In this document: one piece after another, positions 10,678 through 21,701 of the stretch | How positions within the stretch are numbered: position 1 is the stretch's first letter | How the letters are laid out: the number at the start of each line of letters is the position of its first letter | Origin: Solanum dulcamara | Taxonomy: Eukaryota; Streptophyta; Magnoliopsida; Solanales; Solanaceae | DNA length: 64,000 nucleotides | Assembly: GCF_947179165.1 (NCBI RefSeq) | Contig: NC_077242.1 | Coordinates: forward strand, 24,629,097-24,693,096 | Direction of reading: 5' to 3' | Program-made: the position numbers and the translations under genes | Notes under the pieces: model-generated | What the model saw: the letters and a program-made list of their open reading frames with translations, nothing else | Told to the model about the DNA's origin: nothing | The model's database searches: none

Positions 10678-12915
10678 TGTCACGCCTTGGGAGGGTATCC
10701 TAGATGTGGCCGACACTTGGAAATTATTACTGGATCCCAAGCGAACCACTTGGCATTGTCACACATCCGTTCATTTATTCAATCAGCGAAAGACTTAAAA
10801 TAAAGAGAAAAATAGGCGGGCAAATTCAATCAAAAATCTAACTTAGGAAGAAAATCCATAGGCCAACAAACCAAACTCCAATCGATGTCATGAGAATAGA
10901 TTGACAAGAAAAATTCAAGAAATAGAAATACTCAATCAACTCATCTTTATCTAGTCTATAAAGCCTCTATCACTACTGTTTAAATGGTGCCAATGACAAG
11001 TTCATGGCTACCTCAATTCTAAATGAAAAGACTAAACTCAAAGCAAGAATGACATGCGTGGTATCCTCCGAATGCAGGGGAGGACTCAACAATCAGCTGA
11101 ATATGGAAAGATCCTCAACGGTGCGCCTGTTGATGATCTCTAGAATCTGTTTCTACATCATAAAATGATGAAAGTCCAAATGGACGTCAGCATGTGGAAT
11201 GTACGAATATGTAATATGACAGAATAAAATATGCATCAATGTAGAATAATATCAGTTCAGATATCTCAAATCAGAAAGACGAGAGACTCAATCAGTATGT
11301 CATATGTCTAAAGTAATAATAAGTTTTAGATAGAGACCAATCATATATAATCCAATACAATCATTAGAGTACTATCAAGATATATCTGAGAGTTTCTCTA
11401 ACTAACAACCATCACCTATGAGTTGGTGATGTACAATGAAGCAGTGTCGTTTCCACACTCGTTCGATACCTTGCTAAGGTAAAGGACGAATCACTATCAT
11501 CGTATCCACAATCAATTAAAGTCCATCATTTTGAGACTTAAGAGGTTTAACCCTCCATCCTACACTGGCTACGTAGTTCATGAGATTCGAGTTATTACTA
11601 TACTCTTATCCAATTCGGTGCTCAATATTCCTCCCAAGATTCAATATGCTCATAAGACTCCAATCAAATCGAATTATGCAAATCATATCATGTAGTCACA
11701 TTGGATTTCAATCCACTCCATATCATCTCAATCGTTAATATTTTCATTTAGACTTCTTTTCAAGACTCATTCATGACTCATCAAGACTCCAAAACAACAA
11801 TCATTTAGACTTCTACTATCCAATTCTAGTTTGACTCATGCTCATTCAACATTCACCAATAAAATTTTTAGACTCAATATTTGTGTAAAACATTGAAATT
11901 AATACTCAAGTAGGGTTCATGTAAGGAGAAACATAATTATTTATTTCAAGTGTTTAATTCATGAAAACTATCAATCCTGCAAAGTTATACAAGAATATAC
12001 TAGGATTTAAATAGATCTTTCAAAGATTCATTTGCAGAAGACTCATATCACTCACTACTCAACCACTCATATACTTAGGGCACATGGGAGAACTTTAACC
12101 ATGCTTTAGTTAGCCTTACATACCTGAATCTTAGGAATTATTGGATAAAGGTGTTGGGTTTGGAACCTTGTAGCTTGAAGTTGAGAAACCAATCTATGGT
12201 TTTGTGAAGGAGATCTTAAACTTGGAGTCTTTAGATCTCCCAATATTGGAGAAATCCCTTTATTGAAGTTCTTGATCTTTGGGAGAAGGAGAATTTGGGA
12301 TTTTGAGAGTATCTCTATGTATAAGAATGTTATTAGGTTGAAAGATTTAGAAAAATCACCTTTAATAAATCCCGTCGGCAATTTCGACGAACCATTCGGT
12401 GAGTTGCCAAAGGGTGTTTTAGCTCGCCTAAAATAATAGTTTCTGGAGGATTTCAGATCCATTCAGCGAGCTAAATCGGCTTGACGCTGAACCATTTGGC
12501 GAGTCGCCAAATTGGCAGGTGAGCTCGCCGAATTGTCCTGTCCGTACATGCTTCAGTAAAATGACCATAACTTTTTACTCCAAACTATAAATGAGGAAAC
12601 TTTTGTGGCGTTAGAAAGAGGACACAAAAATCTTTAATTTTATAGGTGATGGGACACATAAATCTTAATATCCTTAGACATATGGTCATTTGAAGTTTAT
12701 CCTCATATGATCTTATGCGAAAATTCAATTGGTAAAGGATATTTAAACTAGACTTAGTACTAGAGGTTTTTTATGAACTTAATTCACCTCAAATACACCT
12801 CAAATACTTAGGAATTGATCCTAAAATATATATACAATTATAATTTATCAACCTCGGGCCTATAGCATAAGAAGAATGGCTCGGGTCTTATCTTAAAAAT
12901 TTTCGGGGTATAACA
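10678..12915 (-). repeat. 3' LTR of truncated gypsy element B1
   Basis: 2238 bp, beginning TGTCACGCC like the LTRs of B and ending before a polypurine tract (CTAAGGGGAAGATAT on the minus strand, 12916-12930). It shares modules with B: stem-loop TCCTCC/GGAGGA (11060-11090), donor-like CAGGTATGTAAGG (12113-12126), and upstream of that a GC-rich dyad region with TTTGGCGA/TCGCCAAA (12366-12540) whose unit differs from that of B. Confidence 0.85.
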
Positions 12916-12931
12916 ATATCTTCCCCTTAGG

Positions 12932-12951
12932 ATTATTCATCCTCGAATGAT
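12932..12951 (-). promoter_or_regulatory. Hairpin next to the polypurine tract (B1)
   Basis: ATTATTCATCC/TCGAATGAT dyad directly beside the polypurine tract; equivalents occur in B, C, D and G. Confidence 0.6.
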
Positions 12952-13079
12952 AAATAACCAAGGGTGGACTCGAGGCACGGATAACAATAAAGCTTCCATC
13001 ACTCAACCAATTAAATATTCTAAATAATCAACTATTCAACTCAAGGATAGACATACCAAATCAAATCAAGAATAGGGAC

Positions 13080-14240
13080 ATTACCTTCAACATTCTCATC
13101 AATGAGCACAAATGGGTGTGGATATTTGGCTTGCATATATTCCTCAGCTTCCCATGTGGCTTCCTCAACAAATTGATTCCTCCATAAGAATTTGACTGAG
13201 TGTATATCTTTGGTCCTTAATTTGCGAACCTGACGATCAAGAATTTAAATTGGAATCTCTTTATAGGACAAGCTATACTTAACTCCAATACTATCAATGG
13301 GAACTACCAATGAAGGATCTCCCAAGCACTTCTTCAACATCGAGACGTGGAATACCGAAAGAATAGAGGCTAACTCAGAAGATAACTCCAACTCATAAGC
13401 GACACTCCCAATCCTCCTCACAATATGGTAAGGACCAATGTATCAAGGACTAAGCTTTCCCTGCTTCCCAAACCTCATAATACCTTTCATGGGTGATACT
13501 TCCAAGTACATCCAATCATTCACCTCAAATTTTAAGTCTCTTCTGCTTACTTCAGTGTAAGATTTCTAGTGGCTTTGGGCTATCTTCAGCCTCTCTTGAA
13601 TAACCTTCACCTTCTTCATAGCTTGGAGAATAAAATCAAGCCCAATCAACTCACTTTCACCAATTTCAAACCACCCAATTGGTGATCATCTCTTTCCATA
13701 CAAAGCTTCATAGGGAGATATCTGAATACTTGCATGATAACTATTTTTGTATGCAAACTCAATAAGAGGTAAGTGATCATCCCAATTACCCTTGAAGTCA
13801 AGTACATACGCCCTCAACATGTCTTCCAAAGTTTGAATTGTACACTCTCCCTGGCCATCTGTTTGAGGATGAAAGGCTATACTAAGTTTAACCTTTGAAC
13901 TAGTCCTTTCTGAAAAGACCTCCAAAATTGAGAGGTGAATTGGGCTCCTCTATCTGAGATAATAAACAAGGGAACCCCATGTAATATGGCAATATCCTGG
14001 GTGTACAATCTGGCATAATCTTTTGCTGTATCTGTTGTCTTAATTGCCAAGAAGTGGGCTGATTTAGTTATTCTATCCACAATAACCCAAATCAAATCAT
14101 GCTACTTTCAAGACCTCAGCAAGGCTGTAATGAAGTCTATATTGATCATCTCCCATTTTCATTCAGGGATCTCAAAGTTCTGAGCCAACCCACATGGACT
14201 TTGATGCTCAACTTTAACTTGTTGATAATTCGGGCACTTG
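13080..14240 (-). pseudogene. Gypsy B1 integrase and chromodomain fragment
   Basis: C-terminal pol only. From the right: HHCC remnant CPNYQQVKVEHQSP (second Cys changed to Tyr), [35 protein letters not shown] (catalytic Asp), HPQTDGQGE (the catalytic Glu is still present), then PYEALYGKR (13686) and, further left, a chromodomain-like tail with KLRTKDIHSVKFLW and FVEEATWEAEE. Frames change and stops interrupt. It stops abruptly at 14240 where LTR E begins, so RT, gag and the 5' LTR are lost. Closest relative here is element B. Confidence 0.85.
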
Positions 14241-15956
14241 GGTAGATTTCTTGAGGAATATATTATGGGTAAGTCTCTTTTTTAATTCTCCATCGTTTAT
14301 CTATGAATTTCCTTTCTTTAATCCTTGAATAAGTCTAGTTTTAAGTGGGAATTGTTGGAGGTTTTAGTATTTAAATTTCAATTCGATTTCATTAATTTCT
14401 ACCTTGTTTCTTGGCCTAATTTTATGGTTATTTCACCCAAAAAATCCCCTTAATGAAATTCTAGATTTGAACTTTTTAGAAATTAATCATTTTTTGGACT
14501 GTTTTATCCCCGATTCTGAAACCTATCAATATGTGTGTCATTGGACTTCTTATGACGCATATTTTTTATTCTTGATGGTCGGTTATCATTTCGGGAATTG
14601 AATTCAAAGTTCATTCATCCGATAGAGCATTCGAGTGCAATTTTGACAATTGAAGTAAGTTTGACTATCCTTCTTGAGGCTGAGTTGGGGTGAGTAGTCA
14701 AATTTTATATTGTAGACTTTGGGATGCGATTGTAGTATAGTTTGGGACTGATAATTTTTATTATGATGCCCTTGTGGGGGATTATATATGCTGTGTAGCC
14801 CATGTGGGGGCTTTATATTTTTATCTGTGATTGAGACTGTGTAATCCATGACTTAATTGAGTTAGAGATGTGACGAGGTTATTTGACTTGTAATACCCGC
14901 CTGAGGGGTTGAGTTGAGGGTTTTGAACATGCCTGAGTATTGAGATATTGTTGAGAAAGGGGTGAACACTTAATTTGATGTAATTCCTTCCCATTACTGT
15001 CTATTGAGGATGGATATCATGCTTAGGTTAAGTTTTGAGAACTTTGATCCTTGTACTACATATTAAGCCAAATATTACCACCATGCCTTATATGTTGTAA
15101 ATACATTCATCCTCATTCATATTATCATTGATCATTGGGAAGTTGAGAATTGTGGAAGCCCTTTTTGAGAAAGAAATTGTGACACATTTCATATATCCTT
15201 GACCACAATAGGTAGCAAGCGGACGATATATTTTTATCATGAATTCTTGACCACGAATTGGGTAGAGAGGTAGTTGATACATTGAGATTGTAATGAGGTA
15301 TATAGTCTGCGAGATCCCCATGGGTCCTTCTTGGTAGTACATCTCGACAGGTGTATACGACAGGTTGTGCGACAACCTTGATTCCACCATACCATCATAT
15401 TATTGCATTGTATTGCATTGATACCTGTGATATTTGTTCTATCTATTTAATCATGATATTGAACTGTAATTATGTGTTTACTTTATTTGCACCATTCTAT
15501 ATAAATTAGCGGCAACGTAGCTAGAGTGGGACTTTTCTGCGTGCAGGTGGAAGCATTTTCTTAGTTTTTTTTGTAGCTTTCGATTAATTCCTTATACTCA
15601 GTCGGTTAAACCTACTGAGTACATGTGGATTGTACTCACCCCTACTTCTATGTACCTTTTTGATATAGATACTAGCCAGGATATCCAGCGCAGTAGTTGA
15701 TTCTTGCAGATACATTATCATTAGATCAATAGTGAGATCTTGGGATCCAGATCGCCGCTTGTCCATCTTTGTACTTAGATTCTCTTAAACGTATGACACC
15801 AGGTTTTGGGATAATTTCATTTTTGTCCTTTATTTTTGTGTTTGTTTGTGGCCTAACATCCCTTTGGGAGTCTCTTATGATTTTACTTTTCGACTTATAC
15901 ATCGGGATGGAGTTTGGGATGTGTGCCATCATGACCTCGATTTTTAGGTCGTGACA
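14241..15956 (+). repeat. LTR E, plus-oriented, 5'-truncated
   Basis: The right end AGGTCGTGACA is the terminus seen on the other LTRs in opposite orientation, and the TACTGAGTACATG module lies about 340 bp before it as in the others, so the LTR points right. A donor-like GGGTAAGTCTC occurs near 14268. The left end abuts the B1 integrase without an LTR start, so the promoter part is missing. No primer site follows 15956. It breaks the end of the F pol reading. Confidence 0.6.
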
Positions 15957-16359
15957 ACCTGATTCGATAAATAGTTGGGGATACTGGTCTTGCATGCCCT
16001 TTTGAGTTTTCCAGTATTTTCCTCTAATGAACTATTATTCCATTGGACCTTCACAGACTTAATTTCTATGGTCCTCAGCTTTCAGACATCATGATCTAAG
16101 ATGGCAACTAGATTTTTCTCGTACTGAAGATCTTTTTCCAACAACACTAAGTCCCATTTAATGATGTAATCCCCATATCCATGGTAGTTCAATATGGATA
16201 CATGAAGCATCGAATGTGTTCTAGAAAAGCTAGGTGGTAAAGCCAGTTTGTAAGCCACTGGCCCTATGTGGTCAAGAATCTCAAAAGGGACGATATAGTG
16301 AGGATTGAGCTTATCCTTCTTACCAAATCTCATTACCCCCTTAATGGGTGATACCTTTA
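15957..16359 (-). pseudogene. Gypsy F pol, C-terminal piece (integrase tail)
   Basis: From the right: KVSPIKGVMRFGKKDKLNPHY, FEILDHIGPVAYKLALPPSFS, ILDHDV, SVKVQW, then a final QYPQLFIESG after a frame change. This is the integrase C-terminal region with chromodomain-like tail of a Tekay/Del-type element. At TTA (16357-16359) the reading is broken by the Harbinger transposon and resumes at 53566, where LLKVS completes the LKVSPIKGV motif. Confidence 0.85.
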
Positions 16360-17982
16360 TAGCTTATTTGGATGGTGGCTTTCGGTGGTATGGTATAGTA
16401 TGATTTGTAAGATAACCACGTTTATTTTGATTATTTTTTAATTACATGGTATGGTATGGTTTAGTTTCATGATTTTGTAACCATGAAAATTCTCACTTTT
16501 TAAAATCACCAATTTGGTGGTATCCCATTGTTTAATTTTTTTTTTTCTAATTATACCCTTACTTAATTTTAAATAATTCTAATTTACCCTTTTAGTCTAT
16601 ATTAAACCTTACCCCAACATATATCGTATTACTCATTCTTCTTTTTTCTAGAACATAGAGCTGCTTCTTTGGTCTTTCTGTATCATCTGCTTCAATTTAT
16701 AGTAAGTGATTCTACTGCTTTCACCATCGTATTACTCGTGCTATACGATTTAATTATGTTGTGCTTGTTTTTCTTTCTGGGGTTTTCATTTCATTGTTGG
16801 TTTGTAATTTAATATTTCAATTTGTTGTACATGTTCAAGTTTTGGGTGATAGGTATGTACTGGTTACTTGAAAATGATATTTTACATTTATTTTTACTCT
16901 TGTGTAATATACCATTCTTTTTTGTAACATTCTGTTTTTCAATTTTTGTAGAATAAAAGTGGCACAGAAAATTACGAGAAAGTGTTTAAGACTAGTGTCA
17001 AACTAATCAACATATTTTAGTCAACCTTGGTTGGATTTGCAGAATCTTTTGAGATTTTGGTTTTATTAACATCTTTTTTATTAACTATTTTATATTTATA
17101 TATTAAGAAGATATGTATATATTAAAGAAGAGTCCTACAACGATGTATGTGATTGATGTTTGTGTAGTTCACGTGAATTGTTATATTCTATGATTAGCAA
17201 AAGTTGGAATTGTTGTTTAGATTTGGTACTCTTTATCTGTAATGTGGCTTTAATGTTGTTTAGAGAGTAAAATTTAGTGTTAAGGGAGTCGGTGTTATTT
17301 AAAAAATTGTTGTAGATCATTAATTTTACTGAGACTTTGTATGATCCAACTATATTAGATAATATTATTATTGTTGAATTATGTATATACTTGAGATTTT
17401 TTATTAGAATTTTATTTTAGGCCACTAGCTTTATTGAGACGCTTTGATCTTCAAACTCTCAAACTCGCTTGTATGATAAAAACATATGCATTATTTCCTT
17501 GTAGACAGTTTTGACATTAGTATTATTGTAACTTGTCTTTCTAATTATTTAAGTTTTTAGTAAAATTACTATAGAACTTTGTATGATATTTCAAAATTTT
17601 AAATTAAACTATCTAGAGTTAATATACTAGTAATATTTTTGAGAACTAAAATCAAGGTATTATATTACAACAAATGACTAAAAAGTTATTAACTTAAAAG
17701 AACTTTCTCCAAGTTATATACTTATTATTGAACTATTTATATTCTCTTGTTAAAATTTTATTTTAGATAACTAATTTTATTGAGACTCTTTGATCATCAA
17801 TCTTGCTGGTATGATCAAACCCACTTGTGAGATTATACTATATAGGAAGGAGTGGAGAACGCGTATTAGGTTAAAAGGTTAGTAGGGGTGAGGGAAGAAT
17901 TGATGTTAAGATGCTCGTTTTGTGACTTTTTCTCCTTTTGTCTTGCTAATTAGTTGATGCATTTTTCATAATTTTATTATAG
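16360..17982 (+). other. Harbinger 5' non-coding region
   Basis: AT-rich, with subterminal TGGTATGG repeats at 16391-16460. No coding resemblance; probably 5' UTR and intron. Confidence 0.55.
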
Positions 17983-18377
17983 ATGACTAATCAGAATAAT
18001 CAAGATAGTAATCATATATTGGGACAAGTGAGCTCAATAGCTTCATATGCAGTGTTTTAGTAGTTATTTTTTTTGAAATTATACATATGAAATTGAAAAT
18101 GATTGATGTACGATCACACAGGACATACGGCTTGAAAGCGAGAAATTTAGAGATGAATTATCGAGTCACCTATTTTCCATTGAACTTTGCAATAATATAA
18201 TAAGATTGAGTCCTTCGGTTTTTACTAATTTATGTGAGATTTTAATCAAATATGGAAGTCTTAAACCAACACTCTAAGTTACAGTTGAAAAATAAGTTGC
18301 AAAAACACTTTATTTGTTAGCACATAATGTGATAAATCGTGAGCTATCTTTCATATTTTGATGCTTTGGAGAGTCGG
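17983..18377 (+). pseudogene. Harbinger transposase, N-terminal exons
   Basis: A possible start MTNQNNQDSNHILGQ follows an acceptor-like TTATTATAG; after a probable intron ending CACACAG at 18120 the reading is DIRLESEKFRDELSSHLF, then IIRLSPSVFTNLCEIL and TLYLLAHNVINRELSF, the N-terminal helical region of plant PIF transposases. At least three in-frame stops. It is cut at GTCGG (18373-18377) by gypsy C and resumes at 50217. Confidence 0.72.
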
Positions 18378-19163
18378 TGTCACGATCCAACCCCGTAGGT
18401 CATGATGGATGTCCAAGCTGGACACTCGTGTATACCCTTGTTAATTGTAAGTAAACCTATCGCATGTTCACATATTGGCATAACCTGTCTTCTGAGGGGG
18501 GTCACAACCTATAAATAGGCAACATAATACATAAGCCGATGAGGCTATCATAGCATGTGGGGCATTCCATTATAAATACACACGCGAGCCGACAAGGATG
18601 CCACAATAAAAGGAATATCCCAAAACATAAGTAATATAGGCACAACTGAACATACATATATACACAATCCACACACATATCTATAGACCTCTAAGAGTAT
18701 TAATGATAAGATATGGCGGGACAGGGCCCCCGCCGTACCCCTGAATAAATAAATATATACATCAAAGAATTAATACCAAAAACTAGGCTCTGATACAATG
18801 GATCTCTTCCCAAACTCGCTGAGTGGAATCCTATGCTGGCGGATCCCCAAAATGCGTGTTTGTACCTGTGGGCATGAAACACAGCCTCCCCCCGAAGAGA
18901 AGAGGGTCAGTACGACATATGTACTGAGTATGTAAAGTATAAAACATCATAAGAAGATTACAGCTGACATAGCGATGCAAGGGACAAGTATAACATTTAA
19001 CAAATCACTGTACCTGTGTCTTATAAAATGAAATCATATACATCATTATCACATGCCATACCCGGCCCGTTGTGGGACTCGGTGTTGCAAATACATCACT
19101 ATATTTTTATATGCATACCTATATACTATATCTAGCCCTTTAGTGAGGGACTCGGTGAAAAGA
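18378..19163 (-). repeat. C 3' LTR, piece 1
   Basis: Collinear with 47046-47843 of the C 5' LTR (GGGGTCACAACCTAT..., AAGCCGATGAGGCTATC, GGCATGAAACACAGCC...). It stops at the TSD AAAGA of element B. Confidence 0.88.
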
Positions 19164-21585
19164 TGTCACGCCTCTGGAGGGTACCCTAGACGTGATCGAC
19201 ACTCAAAAACCATTTTTGGCCTTCAAACGAACCACCTGGTCCAGTCACACTTTTATTCATTCACATTCTATCAGCGGAAGACTCAATCATGAGAATACTA
19301 TTCATAATTTAGGGCCAAAGGCCAAACAAATACCCAATCAATAACTAACTAGAATAAAACTAGTCAAAACAGACAATTCAACACTTCCACACTCTAGTCT
19401 ATAAAGCCTCTATCAACAATTCAGGAGGTGCCAATGACAAGTCCATGGCTACCAACAATTAAAATAAAGGAAATAAAATAAAGCTATAAAGATAATCTCG
19501 GTATCCTCCGAAAACTGGGAGGACTCACCAACTAGCTGGAAGTGAGAAAATCTTCAATGGTACGTCGGTTGATGATCTCTAGTACCTGTCTCTGCATCAT
19601 GAAATAATGTAGGCCAAATGGCGTCAGTATATAGAATGTACGAGTATGTAAAATGGCCGAATGAAACAAACATCAAGGAAGAATCAAATCAACTAGAAAT
19701 CTCAACTCAAGAGAAAGAATAACTCAATCAAGTGTCCTAAGTCTAAATAGGGATATGATTTAGACGGGACCAATCACATATAATTCAACCCAATCTGACT
19801 CGGAGTACTATCAAGACCTATATGGGAGTTTTTCTTATCCGACAACCATCACTTAATAGCCAGTGATAGTACAACAAGCCAACGTTATTGCCACGTCCGT
19901 TCATACCTTGCCAGGGTAGGAACGAATCAACCAATCATGGATCCATATCCAACCAAGTCCTATCATGTTAGGACGATAATTTGGGAAGCATCCAACTTTA
20001 ACGGTTCAATCCCCTCCTATATTTGGCGACGTAGTTATTGGATTTGAGTTATTACTTACTCTTACCCAATTTGGTGCTCGATACTCCTTCCAAAACTCAA
20101 TGCTCATAAAACTCCATCCAATCAACTCAATCTAATCATATCAACAAGTCTCATTTGGAACCTTGTCAAATCATCAATTCTATCACAACCAAACCTCCTC
20201 CAATCATACTATCCGATCAATCTCAATCGTATCTTTCAAGTGAAATTTAAAAATGCATTTATAACATCATACAATCCTATCCAATCATTTCTCTATTCAT
20301 TTAGCAAATCTTTCTGGGACTCATCAAGGCTCCAAGGTTCTAAATAGACAATTTAAGATAATCAACATATTTAAGAAAATTAACATAATTAAAATATTTA
20401 AGAAAATCAATAAAGTATGTTTAACAACTCATATCCATGAACTCATACTAACATGAAGATTTTAGAAATTTCTTGACTCAACAACATCAACATAACAAGA
20501 ATCAAATTAATAGATGAAAAGACTCATTTGGACATAAGCCTATAAAGAAACTCCATTCTTATGAACATTTAACCTCAAAGAAGGTGTAGTACACATGGGT
20601 GGACTCAACCCATGCTTTGAGTATCCTTACATACCTTGGTGAAGACCTTGAAGGAATCTTGATGTTGGGTCTTCAATGGAAAGCTTGAACCTTAGGAATT
20701 CTTGAAGGCAATTTCTTGTTGAAGATGGATTGAGAGAGAAGGGAGTGGAGTCTAGGGCTTTTTGAGAGCAAAGGATTGATTATTTTCAGTCCCAAAATGT
20801 TCCAAGGCTAGAGTATATATAACTAGGGAAATGCCCAATTTGCCCTTCCTCAAAAATCTACAAAATTGGGCTAAAATCCTCCTGGCGCTATAGTGGCGCG
20901 CCGTGCCACTGCAGCGCCAAGTTGAATATAGGATTAAAACCTGCACATCTGATAGTGGCGCATCGCGCCAAGGACCAAACTACTAAGGCTTGTTCCTGGC
21001 GCTATAGTGGCGCATCGCGCCCTTGCAGTGCCAAGCCTAAATTTCTCGAGTTCTGGAAAATAGGCTTAAAAACCCTACACATCTACTAGTGGCACATCGC
21101 GCCAAAGACCAAACTACTGAGGCTTGTTCCTGGCGCTATAGTGGCACATCGCGCCACTGCGGCTCCAAGCCCAGGTTTTTCATAGTTATGGTCAAGGCCT
21201 GTAATTCCTACAACACTAGTCCGTCGTAAGATAGTAATAACTTTTGACTCCGAACTCCACAAAATGCAATCTTAGTGGCATTGGAAAGAAGACTCAAAGA
21301 CCTTTAATTTAATAGGTCATGGGCCACCCAGTTTGTTATATTCAAAAAGATAAGGTCATTTGAAGTAGACCCTTATACAAGCTCATTCAAAAACTTAGCC
21401 AAGACGAGTTCTTTGGATTTGGCTTGGTTTTAGGGATCCCTTATGACCCTAAATCACCTCCGACACTCTCCAATTTCTTAGGAATTGATCCTAACTCATG
21501 CATGCACTTTACAATCATCTAGTACGATCTTATACGTACATGAAGAATGGTCCAAATATTAGTGAAATTTTTTGGGGGTGTTACA
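19164..21585 (-). repeat. B 3' LTR
   Basis: Begins TGTCACGCC, ends GTGTTACA. Element-sense landmarks: GC-rich nested-dyad array (20881-21169), TATA-like TTATATATAC (20809-20825), donor-like AAGGTATGTAAGG (20623-20636), stem-loop GGACTCACC/GGTATCCTCC (19500-19529). Side by side with the 5' LTR it shows scattered substitutions and no large indel. Confidence 0.92.
20881..21169 (-). repeat. GC-rich nested-palindrome array in B 3' LTR
   Basis: Three long units (20881, 20996, 21129) alternate with two short ones (20954, 21088). The long unit is an outer dyad TGGCGCT/AGCGCCA around an inner TGGCGC/GCGCCA. Located just upstream of the TATA-like box. Confidence 0.85.
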
Positions 21586-21625
21586 TTATCTCCCCCTTAG
21601 GATTATTTGTCCTCGAATGATGAGT
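21586..21625 (-). promoter_or_regulatory. Polypurine tract and adjacent hairpin of B
   Basis: Minus strand reads CATTCGAGGACAAAT then CCTAAGGGGGAGATAA directly before the 3' LTR: plus-strand primer tract with the conserved hairpin beside it. Confidence 0.8.
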
Positions 21626-21701
21626 AAACCAAGGATGGACTCGAGGTACAATCACAATCAGAATTTAGTCATTCAACCAATCAAATTCTCAAAATAATTT
21701 A

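Noticed and set aside
15957..15970. LTR E as the minus-strand 3' LTR of F
   Set aside because: There is no polypurine tract before it and the TACTGAGTACATG module shows E points right, opposite to F.
15769..15995. Overlapping frames on both strands at the E/F junction
   Set aside because: The minus-strand frame starts with the last codons of F pol (QYPQLFIESG) and then runs into LTR E; the plus-strand one lies inside the LTR.
20752..20946. 64-codon frame in B LTRs, repeated at 30589-30783
   Set aside because: It is kept only because the two LTRs are copies; it crosses the TATA-like box and palindrome array, with no protein resemblance.
20881..21169. CRISPR-like array of short repeats
   Set aside because: Repeats are palindromic promoter-proximal LTR units with uneven, non-unique spacers in a plant LTR, with no cas genes.
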